A stretch of 64,000 nucleotides of DNA, from contig NZ_JOJE01000033.1 in assembly GCF_000720255.1 (NCBI RefSeq), positions 1 through 64,000 of the forward strand, written 5' to 3'. The notes under the pieces were generated by a model. It did not search any database and was not told the DNA's origin. It saw nothing but the letters and a program-made list of their open reading frames with translations. The position numbers and the translations under genes were made by a program. Numbering within the stretch: position 1 is the stretch's first letter; the number at the start of each line of letters is the position of its first letter. Shown one piece after another: positions 49,289 to 58,740 of this stretch. The stretch comes from Streptomyces griseus subsp. griseus (GTDB lineage: Bacteria; Actinomycetota; Actinomycetes; Streptomycetales; Streptomycetaceae).

Positions 49289-50038
49289 TTACGCCCCCGA
49301 CGTGCGGAAGACCCTTGTGCCCACCGTCACGGACACGATCGTGAGACCGACGGCCGCCAGCACGCCGTAGAGCATGTGGGTGCTCGTGTACGAGCCGACG
49401 TACGCGTCGCGCACGGCGTCCACCAGGTAGCGGAACGGCATGAGGTGGGAGAGGAAGTCCAGCCAGGCCGGGCCGAGGGTCATCGGGAGCATCAGGCCGG
49501 ACAGGAGCATGGCCGGCATCGTCATCGCGTTGACGGCGGGGCCGAACTCCGTGGGGGTGCGGACCTTCATCGCCAGGGCGTACGACAGCGAGGCCAGCGA
49601 CGCCGTCAGCAGGGCCACGAACACGAAGCCGATCAGGACCCCGGCCAGGGGAGCCCGCAGCCCCATCGCCAGTGCCGCCAGCACCAGCAGCACCGCCTGG
49701 AAGACGAACACCGTGGCGTCGCGCAGGACGCGGCCGAGCAGCAGGGCCAGGCGGCTGACGGGCGTGACCCGCATGCGCTCCAGTACGCCCTGCTGCTTCT
49801 CGATGATGATCGCGAAGCCCGCGAAGGACGATCCGAACAGGCCGAGCTGGAGCAGCAGTCCCGGCACCAGCAGCTGCCAGGAGCTGCCCCGCCCGCCGAG
49901 GGGCAGGTCCGTCAGCAGCGGGCCGAAGAACAGCAGGTACAGCAGCGGCATCAGCACGCCGAAGAGCAGCGCGAAGCGGGAGCGCAGGGACTGGCGCAGA
50001 TAGCGGCCGTAGACGAGGGCGATGTCGTGAAGCAGCAT
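49289..50038 (-). CDS. ABC-2 type transporter permease
   Basis: A 249-residue protein with six membrane segments and a cytoplasmic start; GGRGSSWQLLVPGLLLQLGLFG and PVSRLALLLGRVLRD fit the DrrB-like ABC-2 family that exports drugs or lipids. It lies 10 bases downstream of its ATPase gene, and both are divergent from a TetR gene that probably controls them. Confidence 0.9.
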   Translation of the reverse strand: MLLHDIALVYGRYLRQSLRSRFALLFGVLMPLLYLLFFGPLLTDLPLGGRGSSWQLLVPGLLLQLGLFGSSFAGFAIIIEKQQGVLERMRVTPVSRLALLLGRVLRDATVFVFQAVLLVLAALAMGLRAPLAGVLIGFVFVALLTASLASLSYALAMKVRTPTEFGPAVNAMTMPAMLLSGLMLPMTLGPAWLDFLSHLMPFRYLVDAVRDAYVGSYTSTHMLYGVLAAVGLTIVSVTVGTRVFRTSGA

Positions 50039-50048
50039 TCCGGGACTC

Positions 50049-50831
50049 CTATACGGCTACGGGAGCGGCGTCGGCCGGCGCGGCGCTGCGGCCGGTGATG
50101 GCCAGGAACGTGTCCTGCAGCGAGGCGTCGATCGAGCCGCCGTACTCGAGTTTCAGCGCGCTCGGCGTGCCCTCCGCCACCACCACGCCCGCGTCGACGA
50201 CCACCAGACGGTCGGAGAGCGCGTCCGCCTCGTCGAGGTAGTGGGTGGTCAGGAAGACGGTGGTGCCGTGCTCGTCGCGCAGCCGGCGCACCAGGTCCCA
50301 CAGATCCGCGCGGCTGCCCGGGTCCAGGCCCGTCGTCGGCTCGTCGAGGAACAGCACCTTCGGGCGGTGCGTGAGCGCCATCGCGATGTCGAGGCGGCGC
50401 CGCTGACCGCCGGAGAGCGCGCCCGCCCGGCGGTCGAGCAGGCCGGTCAGGTCCAGATCCCGCGCCAACTCCTCGGTGCGCGCGACGGCCTGGGCCTTGG
50501 TCAGGCGGTAGAGCCGGCCCTGGGTGACCAGCTCCTCCCGCACGGAGATCTGCGGATCCACCCCGCCCGACTGGGCCACGTAACCGCAGGCCCGCCGTAC
50601 TCCGGCGGGATCGGTCGCGAGGTCGCAGCCGGCGACGGTGGCCGCGCCGCCGGTGGGGGCGAGCAGGGTGGTCAGCATCCGCAGGGTGGTGGTCTTGCCG
50701 GCCCCGTTCGGGCCGAGGAAGCCGAGGATCTCGCCCTCGCGCACGGTGAGGTCGATCCCGCGCACGGCCTCCACGGGGCCGCGCTTGGTCTGGAAGGTGC
50801 GGGCCAGTCCGGCCGCACTGATGATTGCCAT
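50049..50831 (-). CDS. ABC transporter ATP-binding protein, DrrA-like
   Basis: A 260-residue ATPase. LGPNGAGKTTTLRML is Walker A, LSGGQRRRLDIAMALTHRPKVLFLDEPTTGLDPG the signature and Walker B. The Q-loop region YVAQSGGVD is present. It powers the adjacent permease. ATG 50831 lies in an 80-base divergent promoter region shared with the TetR gene. Confidence 0.93.
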   Translation of the reverse strand: MAIISAAGLARTFQTKRGPVEAVRGIDLTVREGEILGFLGPNGAGKTTTLRMLTTLLAPTGGAATVAGCDLATDPAGVRRACGYVAQSGGVDPQISVREELVTQGRLYRLTKAQAVARTEELARDLDLTGLLDRRAGALSGGQRRRLDIAMALTHRPKVLFLDEPTTGLDPGSRADLWDLVRRLRDEHGTTVFLTTHYLDEADALSDRLVVVDAGVVVAEGTPSALKLEYGGSIDASLQDTFLAITGRSAAPADAAPVAV

Positions 50832-50911
50832 GGCCCCAGAAAAACAGAGTCCCTTAAATTTTGCAATGTCTCCAAAGTTTCAGAGAGCCCAAGCGGCGTT
50901 AGGATTCGGAC

Positions 50912-51553
50912 ATGACAGAGGGGCTCAGGGAGCGGAAGAAGCGCGAGACCAGGCAGCGGATCTCGGACATTGCCACGGGACTGTTCCTGGAGCGCGGCTT
51001 CGTGCCGGTGACGATCGCGGAGGTGGCCGAAGCGGCCGACGTCTCCGTGAACACCGTCTACAACTACTTCCCGGCCAAGGAGGACCTCTTCTTCGACCGC
51101 TCCGCGGGCGTCGTCGACCGGCTCCCGCGCTGGGTGCGCGGCCGGGACGCGGGGGAGTCCGCCGCCCGGGCCGTCCTGCGCGAGCTGCGCGCCGAGGTCG
51201 AGGCGGTCTCCCCCCGGGTCGGGCTGATGGAGGGCTACGACCGTTTCCTGCGCGTCATCCACGAGGCCCCGCCGCTCCGCTCCCGGCTGTGGAGCCTGCA
51301 GCAGGAGGTCCTGGAGAACCTGGAGGCCACCCTGCGCGAGGAGACCGGGGCCGCCGCGGACGACCCGCTGCCGAACCTGATGGCAGGTCAGATCGGCTGG
51401 ATCCACCAGACGGTCTTCGCGACCATCGGCCGTGAGATGGTCGCGGGGCGCAATCCGGACGAAGTGTCCCGAGAGATGCTCGTGCTTCTCGACGGTATCG
51501 AAGAGCTGTTGAGCGAGAAGGTGCTCAACTACGCCGTCCGGGGCGCGGGCTGA
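50912..51553 (+). CDS. TetR-family transcriptional regulator
   Basis: A 213-residue regulator. RKKRETRQRISDIATGLFLE and VTIAEVAEAADVSVNTVYNYF form the helix-turn-helix; the rest is the ligand-binding helical domain. ATG 50912 follows AGGA; a leaderless reading is also possible. It is divergent from the DrrAB-like pair, the usual position of a repressor of an exporter. The 80-bp gap has an A/T-rich core (TTTTGCAATGTCTCCAAAG) that may contain the operator. Confidence 0.92.
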   Translation: MTEGLRERKKRETRQRISDIATGLFLERGFVPVTIAEVAEAADVSVNTVYNYFPAKEDLFFDRSAGVVDRLPRWVRGRDAGESAARAVLRELRAEVEAVSPRVGLMEGYDRFLRVIHEAPPLRSRLWSLQQEVLENLEATLREETGAAADDPLPNLMAGQIGWIHQTVFATIGREMVAGRNPDEVSREMLVLLDGIEELLSEKVLNYAVRGAG

Positions 51554-51677
51554 GCGGTCTTGGTGTGATGTCCGTCATGTGAGACGTGACGCGCATTACT
51601 TACTGGTCACACAGCCCTTCCCGAGCGCTAGTGTCCGCCTCAGAGGCGTACGTAAACAGCGTGTAAGGGGAGTCGGA

Positions 51678-52526
51678 GTGGCACGGAAGCTCGCCGTCAT
51701 CGGGGCCGGTCTCATGGGGTCCGGCATCGCCCAGGTCTCCGCGCAGGCGGGCTGGGACGTCGTCCTGCGTGACGTCACCGACGAGGCACTGAGGCGTGGC
51801 ACCGACGGCATCAAGGCCTCGTACGACAAGTTCGTGAGCAAGGGGAAGCTGGAGGCGCACGACGCCGACGCGGCCCTCGCCCGCATCACCGCCACCACCG
51901 ATCTGGACGCCGTGGGCGACGCCGACATCGTCGTCGAGGCCGTCTTCGAGAAGCTGGAGGTCAAGCACGAGATCTTCCGCGCACTCGACAAGATCACGCG
52001 CGAGGACGCCGTGCTCGCCTCCAACACCTCCGCCATCCCGATCACCAAGATCGCGGCTGTGACGGAGCGCCCGGAGCGGGTCGTCGGCACCCACTTCTTC
52101 TCACCGGTGCCGATGATGCAGCTGTGCGAGCTGGTGCGCGGCTACAAGACCAGCGACGAAACACTCGCCACCGCACGGGAGTTCGCCGAGTCCGTCGGCA
52201 AGACCTGCATCGTCGTCAACCGCGACGTGGCCGGCTTCGTCACCACCCGGCTGATCTCCGCCCTCGTCGTCGAGGCCGCCAAGCTCTACGAGTCGGGCGT
52301 CGCGACCGCCGAGGACATCGACCTCGCCTGCAAGCTGGGCTTCGGACACGCCATGGGCCCGCTCGCCACCGCGGACCTCACCGGCGTCGACATCCTGCTG
52401 CACGCCACCAGCAACATCTACACCGAGTCCCAGGACGAGAAGTTCGCTCCGCCGGAGCTGATGCGCCGGATGGTTGACGCCGGTGACATCGGGCGCAAGA
52501 GCGGGCAGGGCTTCTACAAGCACTGA
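51678..52526 (+). CDS. 3-hydroxybutyryl-CoA dehydrogenase
   Basis: A 282-residue NAD(P)-dependent enzyme. VIGAGLMGSGIAQVSAQAGWDV is the Rossmann glycine motif, LASNTSAIPITKIA and GTHFFSPVPMMQLCELVRG hold the catalytic Ser/His region, and the C-terminal domain (DLACKLGFGHAMGPLATADL) completes the fold. Length excludes a bifunctional FadB. GTG 51678 follows AAGGGGAG. It acts in butyryl-CoA metabolism, which in Streptomyces supplies acyl-CoA precursors. Confidence 0.93.
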   Translation: MARKLAVIGAGLMGSGIAQVSAQAGWDVVLRDVTDEALRRGTDGIKASYDKFVSKGKLEAHDADAALARITATTDLDAVGDADIVVEAVFEKLEVKHEIFRALDKITREDAVLASNTSAIPITKIAAVTERPERVVGTHFFSPVPMMQLCELVRGYKTSDETLATAREFAESVGKTCIVVNRDVAGFVTTRLISALVVEAAKLYESGVATAEDIDLACKLGFGHAMGPLATADLTGVDILLHATSNIYTESQDEKFAPPELMRRMVDAGDIGRKSGQGFYKH

Positions 52527-52679
52527 CACCGCACACGCCCCGCAGGCGTCACGCCATGGGGTGAATTCGGTATCGGTTCGCTTACAGACGGCAACCTCCG
52601 ACGGGCTCGTGCCGTCAGAGCTTGCATCACCTAGACGTGTCACATCGCTGAGCACGACGACGTACTCACGGGAGCGCAT

Positions 52680-53003
52680 ATGCACATCAGGGGCGACCAC
52701 GCCGAGCTGGTCGTCGGGGGCCGCCTCGACGTCCGCAGCGCGGCGGACGCCCGTACGGTCCTGCACTCGGCCATCGACGACGGCGCCGGCGACCTCGTGC
52801 TCGACCTGTCCGAACTGGAATTCTGGGACGCCACCGGACTCGGTGTGATCATGGGCGTCCACCGGCGCGCCGGCCGCTGCGGCCGACGCCTGGTGCTGCG
52901 CGGCGTACCGCCGCAGATGCAGCGCCTGTTGGTGGCGACCCGGCTGCACCGCATCCTGGCGATCGAGGGCGGCATCGGGGTGGAGTCGCTGCCCCGGGTG
53001 TAA
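52680..53003 (+). CDS. STAS-domain protein (anti-sigma factor antagonist-like)
   Basis: A 107-residue single STAS domain. LVLDLSELEFWDATGLGVIMG contains the phosphorylation loop; the usual D-S-S-G reads D-A-T-G (residues 50-53), so a Thr stands at the phospho-acceptor place. Phosphorylation on Thr is known for some relatives. No partner kinase is adjacent. The gene is monocistronic by spacing. Confidence 0.88.
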   Translation: MHIRGDHAELVVGGRLDVRSAADARTVLHSAIDDGAGDLVLDLSELEFWDATGLGVIMGVHRRAGRCGRRLVLRGVPPQMQRLLVATRLHRILAIEGGIGVESLPRV

Positions 53004-53269
53004 GACCTGTCGCGGGTGTGAATCCGCGGACGGGGGAGACCCGGGCAGCGCGAAGCGAAACGAACCGCGCGCACAATCCTCACGAGACTGTGATGTCTCC
53101 GACGGCGCGGTACCCCGGACTGTCGTAGATACTGTGCGAAGGTTTAGGGTTCGGCTGCCCGCCGCCCTGACAGCTCCGAGCGGGCACCGGACCAGAAGCG
53201 ACAGCGAGGTGTGCGGCAAGGCCGGGAGGGGCTCGCACATGCACACGAACGCTTGGGGGGCTTGAACCC

Positions 53270-55843
53270 ATGGACCCGAACACCCGGGGCCCCGAGGAGT
53301 ACGGCCACGAGGGCGACGGCCACACACCGCGCCCACGCCCGCCCAGGGACCCCCTCACACCCGACTTCGGCCAGTCCGCACCGTCGCTCGCCCGCACGGT
53401 CCAACTGGTCTGCGGCGAGCACCTGCTCACCGTCAACCCCGTCGACGGCAGCGAGATAGAGCTCTGCCCCCCGTCCGAGCGCCCCGGCAGGCCCGAGAAG
53501 CTCACCGAGGCCGCGCGCGCCGAAGCCGCCCGCGCCGCCAAGCCGCCCGTCCCCCCGGGACCCGCGCAGCCCGCGCTGCCGCTCCTGGGCCGCCAGGACG
53601 AGCGTGAACAGCTGGTGCGGCTCCTCGCCCGAGGCCGCTCGGTCTGCCTCACCGGCCCCGCCGGCTCCGGCCGCACGAGCCTGCTCGACATCGTCGCCGA
53701 GGACTGCGCCGACCTCGCCCCCGACGGCGTGATCCGCCTGGGCGGCTTCCACCGCACGGCGAGCGACCTCCTGCACGACCTCTTCTACGCCGCCTACGAC
53801 GCACCCCTGTACCGCCCCGAACGGGACGAACTGCTCACCCTGGTCCGTGAGATCGGCGCGGTCGTCGTCGTGGACGACCTCGAGTTCGGCGGCGCCGGGC
53901 TCGACGAACTGCTGGACGCGACCCCCGAGTGCGCCTTCCTGTTCGCCGCGACCCCCGACGCGCCCGCCCCCTCCGCCGACGCGGCCGTCGAGGAGGTCCT
54001 CCTGGGCGGCCTCGACCGGGCCGGCGGCGTGGACCTCATCGAGCGGGTGGCGGGCCGCGCGCTCACCGAGGAGGAGTCCAACTGGGCCGGTGACCTCTGG
54101 TTCGAGTCCGAGGGCCTGCCGCTGCGCTTCCTCCAGGCCGGCGCACTGCTGAGCCAGCGCGACCAACGGCGCGCCGACGCCGCCGCCGTCGACGAGTTCG
54201 GCGTCTTCGAGGACGCCCGCCCCGACGACGCCGCCGTCGACGCGCCCTTCGACATCGATGCCGAGGACGGCGAGCGGATACCGCTTCCGTCGCTCGGCGA
54301 GGCCGCCGCGCCCGCGCCGCTGCTCGCTGCCCGGCTGAGCGACTCCGCCCGCAGCACCCTGCGCTTCGCCCTCGCCCTCGACGGCGAGGTCCCGCACCAG
54401 GCCCACCTGCCCGCGCTCGTCGGCGACACCCACGCGGACGCCGCCCTCGGCGAGCTGGCCGCCTGCGGACTGGTCACGCCGGTCGGCTCCCGCTACCGGC
54501 TCGCCGCCGGGGTCCCCGCCCAGCTGGTGGCCGCCGGATACGGCGACGACATCGAGGAACGGGCCCTCGCCGCCGCCCAGCACTACACCTGGTGGGCCGG
54601 GCACCCCTCCGTCACTCCCGAGAGGGTGTGCGCGGAGGCGGACGCACTGCTCGCCGCGCTGGGCGTCCTGGTTCCGCTCACCTCGCCGGCCGACGCCGAC
54701 GCCGGCGAGAACATCGCCGTCCAGCTCGCCCGCACCGCCGCGCCCGCGTTCGCCGCGGGGCTGCACTGGAGCGCCTGGGAGCGGGCGCTGCGGGCCGGCG
54801 CGGAGGCCTCCCGGCTCGCCGGGGAGGTCGCCGAACAGGCCTACTTCCACCATGAACTCGGCATCCTCGCCCTCTGCGAGGGACAGCTCGACCGGGCCCG
54901 TGCGGAGCTGGAGGCGTCCATCGGGCTGCGCGGCGCGCTCGCCGACAAGCGCGGCACCGTCGCCGGCCGGCGCGCCCTCGCCCTGGTCGCCGACCGCATG
55001 GGCGATGTGCCGGGCCTCGCGGCCGCGATGGCGGGGGAGGAGGTGCCGGACGCGCGCTCCGAGGAGTCGGCGTCCCCCGCGGGCGGCGTGCCCGCGGCAC
55101 TGTCGGCGTTCCCGCAGCTTCAGCCTCCGTCGGGCGACACCCTCGTCACCCACCAGCTGTCCGCCCCGCCCGGCCCCTCGGTCCAGCCCGGCCCGTCCGG
55201 CGCGCCCCCGCGGCACGGCCGGGGCGGTCTCACGGGGCTCGTCCGCCGCAACCTCGTGGCGGTCGGCGCGGGCACGCTCCTCGCGGCGGTGCTCGGCACG
55301 GTCGTGACGCTCGGCGCCACCTCCGACAACGACGCCAACCCCCCGTCCGACAAGGTCCGCGTCAACCCGTCCGCCAGCCAGGACGTGGAGGACGGCAGCC
55401 TGGGCGCGGACGTGCCGAAGCAGGACGCGGGCAACGGCGACGCCGACAAGGTGACCAGCCGGCCGACGGATCCGGGCCCCGACGGCACGTTCGGCACGAC
55501 CGACGATCCGACGCCGACACAGGCCACCGAGCCGTCGGACAAGCCGAGCGGGACGCGGGGGACAGAGAGCCCGTCGTCGCCGTCCCCGTCCCGTACGACT
55601 CCCAAGCCGACGTCCCCGAAGCCGCCGTCGTCGCCGAGTCCGTCGGCCCCGTCGAGCCCCACGGACACGTCCCCCGACCCGACCGACTCCGGCACCACGC
55701 CTCCGGCGACGAGCCCGTCGCAAACGCCGCCCTCCACCAACACGGCCGGCGGCTCCACCGACACCGACACCCCGAGCAACACGACGGCCGGCGCGCCCCG
55801 GAGCACGGACGGCACCCCGACCCATTCGGACCCCGTGATCTGA
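53270..55843 (+). CDS. Large membrane-anchored NTPase-like protein with degenerate P-loop
   Basis: An 857-residue protein. Residues 128-140 form a Walker A-like loop (LTGPAGSGRTSLL) with Arg in place of the Lys. AVVVVDDLEFGG near 195 is Walker B-like. Helical repeats with tetratricopeptide character follow to about 620 (AWERALRAGAEASRLAGEVAE). One membrane helix lies at about 661-683 (NLVAVGAGTLLAAVLGTVVTL), then a Ser/Thr/Pro-rich tail of about 170 residues, presumably outside. Looks like a STAND/ATPase scaffold. It precedes nucS in the conserved order. The function is unknown. Confidence 0.7.
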   Translation: MDPNTRGPEEYGHEGDGHTPRPRPPRDPLTPDFGQSAPSLARTVQLVCGEHLLTVNPVDGSEIELCPPSERPGRPEKLTEAARAEAARAAKPPVPPGPAQPALPLLGRQDEREQLVRLLARGRSVCLTGPAGSGRTSLLDIVAEDCADLAPDGVIRLGGFHRTASDLLHDLFYAAYDAPLYRPERDELLTLVREIGAVVVVDDLEFGGAGLDELLDATPECAFLFAATPDAPAPSADAAVEEVLLGGLDRAGGVDLIERVAGRALTEEESNWAGDLWFESEGLPLRFLQAGALLSQRDQRRADAAAVDEFGVFEDARPDDAAVDAPFDIDAEDGERIPLPSLGEAAAPAPLLAARLSDSARSTLRFALALDGEVPHQAHLPALVGDTHADAALGELAACGLVTPVGSRYRLAAGVPAQLVAAGYGDDIEERALAAAQHYTWWAGHPSVTPERVCAEADALLAALGVLVPLTSPADADAGENIAVQLARTAAPAFAAGLHWSAWERALRAGAEASRLAGEVAEQAYFHHELGILALCEGQLDRARAELEASIGLRGALADKRGTVAGRRALALVADRMGDVPGLAAAMAGEEVPDARSEESASPAGGVPAALSAFPQLQPPSGDTLVTHQLSAPPGPSVQPGPSGAPPRHGRGGLTGLVRRNLVAVGAGTLLAAVLGTVVTLGATSDNDANPPSDKVRVNPSASQDVEDGSLGADVPKQDAGNGDADKVTSRPTDPGPDGTFGTTDDPTPTQATEPSDKPSGTRGTESPSSPSPSRTTPKPTSPKPPSSPSPSAPSSPTDTSPDPTDSGTTPPATSPSQTPPSTNTAGGSTDTDTPSNTTAGAPRSTDGTPTHSDPVI

Positions 55844-55861
55844 TCCCCTGGGCAGAGCGAA

Positions 55862-55892
55862 GGGCCGGGTTCGCTTCTCAGGGACCCGGCCC
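55862..55892. terminator. Bidirectional hairpin between convergent genes
   Basis: GGGCCGGGT and ACCCGGCCC form a 9-bp stem between the NTPase-like gene and nucS, which converge here. Confidence 0.75.
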
Positions 55893-55915
55893 TCCTCGTC
55901 GTACCACCACGGTGG

Positions 55916-56587
55916 TCAGAACAGGCGCAGCTTGTCGTCCTCGATGCCTCGGAGGGCGTCGTAGTCCATGACGTGGCAGCCGATGCCTCGGTCGGTGGCG
56001 AGGACCCGTGCCTGGGGCTTGATCTCCTGGGCGGCGAAGATGCCGCGGACCGGGGCGAGATGGGGGTCGCGGTTGAGCAGCTCCAGGTAGCGCGTGAGCT
56101 GCTCGACGCCGTCGATCTCACCGCGCCGCTTGATCTCGATCGCCACCGTCTGCCCCTCGGCGTCCCGGCAGAGGATGTCGACGGGCCCGATGGCGGTCAT
56201 GTACTCGCGCCGGATCAACGTGTAGCCCTCGCCCAGGGTCTCGATGCGGTCGGCGAGGAGCTCCTGGAGGTGCGCTTCCACGCCGTCCTTGATCAGGCCC
56301 GGATCGACGCCGAGTTCGTGCGACGAATCGTGGAGGACTTCCTCCATCGTGATGATGAGCTTCTCGCCCGCCTTGTTGATGACGGTCCAGACGCCCTCCT
56401 CCTCGCCCGTGCCCTCCTTCAGCGTGCAGGGCGGCGACATCCAGTTCAGGGGCTTGTAGGCCCGGTCGTCCGCGTGGATGGAGACGCTGCCGTCCGCCTT
56501 CACCAGGATGAGACGGGGGGCGGAGGGAAGGTGGGCGGTGAGCCGGCCCGCGTAGTCGACGGAGCATCGGGCAATGACGAGACGCAT
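55916..56587 (-). CDS. nucS: Mismatch-specific endonuclease NucS/EndoMS
   Basis: A 223-residue nuclease that starts non-canonical mismatch repair in actinobacteria, which lack MutS/MutL. The N-terminal domain ([20 protein letters not shown]) dimerises, and D137 with E151-I-K153 (GPVDILC ... IEIKRR) form the PD-(D/E)xK active site. The C-terminal DDKLRLF ends in a hydrophobic tail suited for the sliding clamp. ATG 56587 is chosen by homology; its ribosome site is weak. Confidence 0.95.
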   Translation of the reverse strand: MRLVIARCSVDYAGRLTAHLPSAPRLILVKADGSVSIHADDRAYKPLNWMSPPCTLKEGTGEEEGVWTVINKAGEKLIITMEEVLHDSSHELGVDPGLIKDGVEAHLQELLADRIETLGEGYTLIRREYMTAIGPVDILCRDAEGQTVAIEIKRRGEIDGVEQLTRYLELLNRDPHLAPVRGIFAAQEIKPQARVLATDRGIGCHVMDYDALRGIEDDKLRLF

Positions 56588-56840
56588 GGTCGGCAACGCT
56601 ACTCGACGGGCGTGGGTGCACGCGATTCGCCCTGGATGACCCCTGTTACCCCGTGGCCGATTGTGTGCCGCACGGGAGTTGCCCATGTTCGCATTCTCCT
56701 GGTGCCGTCACCGTCTGTTGCCTACCGTAGTGAACGGGAGGTCGCGGATTGTGTACTCAGCGTGCTCGACGTCTTGGCGTGCGGTCTCCCTATTCCGTGT
56801 CCGGCAACCCCTGCTGTGCGGGGGTGCGAGAGGAGAACCC

Positions 56841-57233
56841 ATGTCGCTCGACGTCTCACCGGCCCTACTCGAACAGGCCGAGCGAGGCGAGGTCGACGAA
56901 GCAGAATTCGTCGACTGCGTCCGGACCTCCCTGCCCTACGCATGGGAGATGATCAGCTCCCTGGTGGCCCAGCTGAAGGTCGACGGCGGAGCGTTCGCCG
57001 ACAACCAGACGCCTCCGCCGGACGAGCAGGCGCGCGGCCAGCTGTTGCGCGCGCTCGCGAGTGACGCCATACGCGGCGCCCTGCAGCGGCACTTCGGTGT
57101 GCGGCTGGCCTTCCAGAACTGCCACCGGGTGGCCGTGTTCCCGCTGGACCCCTCGGTCGACGAGAAGCTGGCCCGCTTCACGTCGGTGCGCAGCCAACTG
57201 CTGAACCAGTCCCCCGAGTTCCGGGACTGCTGA
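56841..57233 (+). CDS. SCO5389-family protein
   Basis: A 130-residue acidic protein beginning MSLDVSPALLEQAERGEVDE with FVDCVRTSLPYAWEMISSLV near residue 28. It matches the SCO5389 family, a small Streptomyces group of unknown function next to nucS. ATG 56841 follows GAGGAGA. Two Cys residues are spaced too widely for a zinc motif. Conserved neighbourhood argues for a housekeeping role, not a mobile one. Confidence 0.85.
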   Translation: MSLDVSPALLEQAERGEVDEAEFVDCVRTSLPYAWEMISSLVAQLKVDGGAFADNQTPPPDEQARGQLLRALASDAIRGALQRHFGVRLAFQNCHRVAVFPLDPSVDEKLARFTSVRSQLLNQSPEFRDC

Positions 57234-57302
57234 CGCGGTCGCCTGCTTGCCGCTCCGTGTGTGACAGACACCCGAAGTCGGAGCGGCAGGCACGGCAGCT
57301 CG

Positions 57303-58331
57303 TCAGCCGAGGTGGGGGAGCACCTCGGCGCCGAGCCGCCGCAGGTTCTCCTCGGTCGCCGCCAGGTCCCCGGAGCCCTCGACGAGCAGGGCGAAGCGGG
57401 AGATGCCGGTGCGTTCGCTGGTCGCGGCGAGACGGTCGGCGCACAATCGCGGGGTGCCCACCGGATGCAGCCCGCAGAGCAGTTCCGTGTACGCCACCGG
57501 GTCGCGCATCCGGCGCGGGCGGCCGTCCACCGTGACATGCGCGTCGAGCCCGTGTTTCAGCCAGCCCGGCATGGCCTTCACGAGGGCCTCCACCGCGTCC
57601 GTGCGCCGGTCCGCGATCTGGCAGACGCCGGCCGAGACATGGCCCGCGCCGAGGACCTCCTCCGGCGGCCGGCCGGCCGCGCGTGCGTACTGCCGCCACA
57701 GGGCGACCATCTCCGCCTTCTCCTCGTCCCCCACGTGCATGCCGAGCAGCATCGGCAGCCCGCGCCCGGCGGCGAGACGCACGCTGGCCGGGGAGGTGCA
57801 GGCGACGATCACCTCCGGCCCCGTCACCTCCGTCAGCGACTCCGACGGCCTCGGTACGACGGGGACCTCGCGGAAGCGGAAACGCTCGCCCGAGGCCCCG
57901 ACGGAGGACTCGCGCAGCCAGCGGACCAGCAGATCGAGTGATTCCGGGAACCCCTTCTCGTACGCCTCCAGGCCCGCGCCGAACACCTCCAGGTCGACCC
58001 ACGGGCCGCCGCGTCCGACGCCCAGCGAGAAGCGCCCGCCGCTCGTCATGTGCAGCAGCGCGGCCTGTTCGCCGAGGGCCACGGGGTGGACGGTGGGCAG
58101 GACGCTGACCGCCGTGCCGACCCGGATCCGGCGGGTGCGGCCGAGCAGCAGGGCGGCGAGGGTGACGGCCGAGGGGCACGTGCCGTACGGCACGAAGTGG
58201 TGCTCGGCCAGCCAGACCGAGTCCAGCCCCGCCTCCTCGGCGACCTCGGCGGAGCGGACCGCCCGGTGCAGCGCCTCCCCATGGCCCTGACCCGGGAACT
58301 GGGCCGCCAACACGAAACTTCCAACGCGCAT
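57303..58331 (-). CDS. LLM-class flavin-dependent oxidoreductase
   Basis: A 342-residue luciferase-like protein. The start MRVGSFVLAAQFPGQGHG and EEAGLDSVWLAEHHFVPYG, then RFSLGVGRGGPWVDLEVFG are the TIM-barrel FMN/F420-binding motifs of the bacterial luciferase family. ATG 58331 follows AGGAAG. The substrate cannot be told from sequence. F420-dependent relatives are common in actinobacteria. Confidence 0.9.
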   Translation of the reverse strand: MRVGSFVLAAQFPGQGHGEALHRAVRSAEVAEEAGLDSVWLAEHHFVPYGTCPSAVTLAALLLGRTRRIRVGTAVSVLPTVHPVALGEQAALLHMTSGGRFSLGVGRGGPWVDLEVFGAGLEAYEKGFPESLDLLVRWLRESSVGASGERFRFREVPVVPRPSESLTEVTGPEVIVACTSPASVRLAAGRGLPMLLGMHVGDEEKAEMVALWRQYARAAGRPPEEVLGAGHVSAGVCQIADRRTDAVEALVKAMPGWLKHGLDAHVTVDGRPRRMRDPVAYTELLCGLHPVGTPRLCADRLAATSERTGISRFALLVEGSGDLAATEENLRRLGAEVLPHLG

Positions 58332-58740
58332 GGCACTTCCTGTTTCCTTGGCTCCGACACGGAGCTCCCCCACCGGGCATAACCGGCCGACACGTGCCGA
58401 GGACACGGCTTGATGGAGACGATTTGCCGATTGTCTGGAGAATGGACCGCCGCGGAGGGGGACTTGCGGGGCTGCGGCTGGTCAGCGCGGAGAACGCATG
58501 AGGTCGGTTGGCTCGATCGTGTGATGTTCGGTCCGCGGTCGCGGGGCCGCACGGCGAGCACGGTAACGAGGTCGGCACGATCCGGGACGCCGGTGCGGCG
58601 TGGGCGAGCGGGGCGTGCGGCTGGTTGGGGGCACTCCTGAATCGGTGCGGAGGAACGGCTGGTGCCCTACATCTACCCCGCCTCGGGCCGCGTAGCCTGG
58701 ACACGGCCCGTGCTTCCTGTAGAGCCCCGTGAGGTGTCCC
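58332..58740. other. Intergenic stretch, no gene seen
   Basis: A divergent gap between the LLM oxidoreductase and a small conserved gene. No credible reading frame or clear RNA gene. It should hold both promoters. Confidence 0.45.

Noticed and set aside
50832..50911. TetR operator in the divergent promoter
   Set aside because: The A/T-rich core shows only weak symmetry (TCTC...GAGA), not enough to call a site.
58410..58640. Short plus-strand frame in the 58.3-58.7 kb gap
   Set aside because: No ribosome binding site, composition unlike a protein, and no conserved motif.
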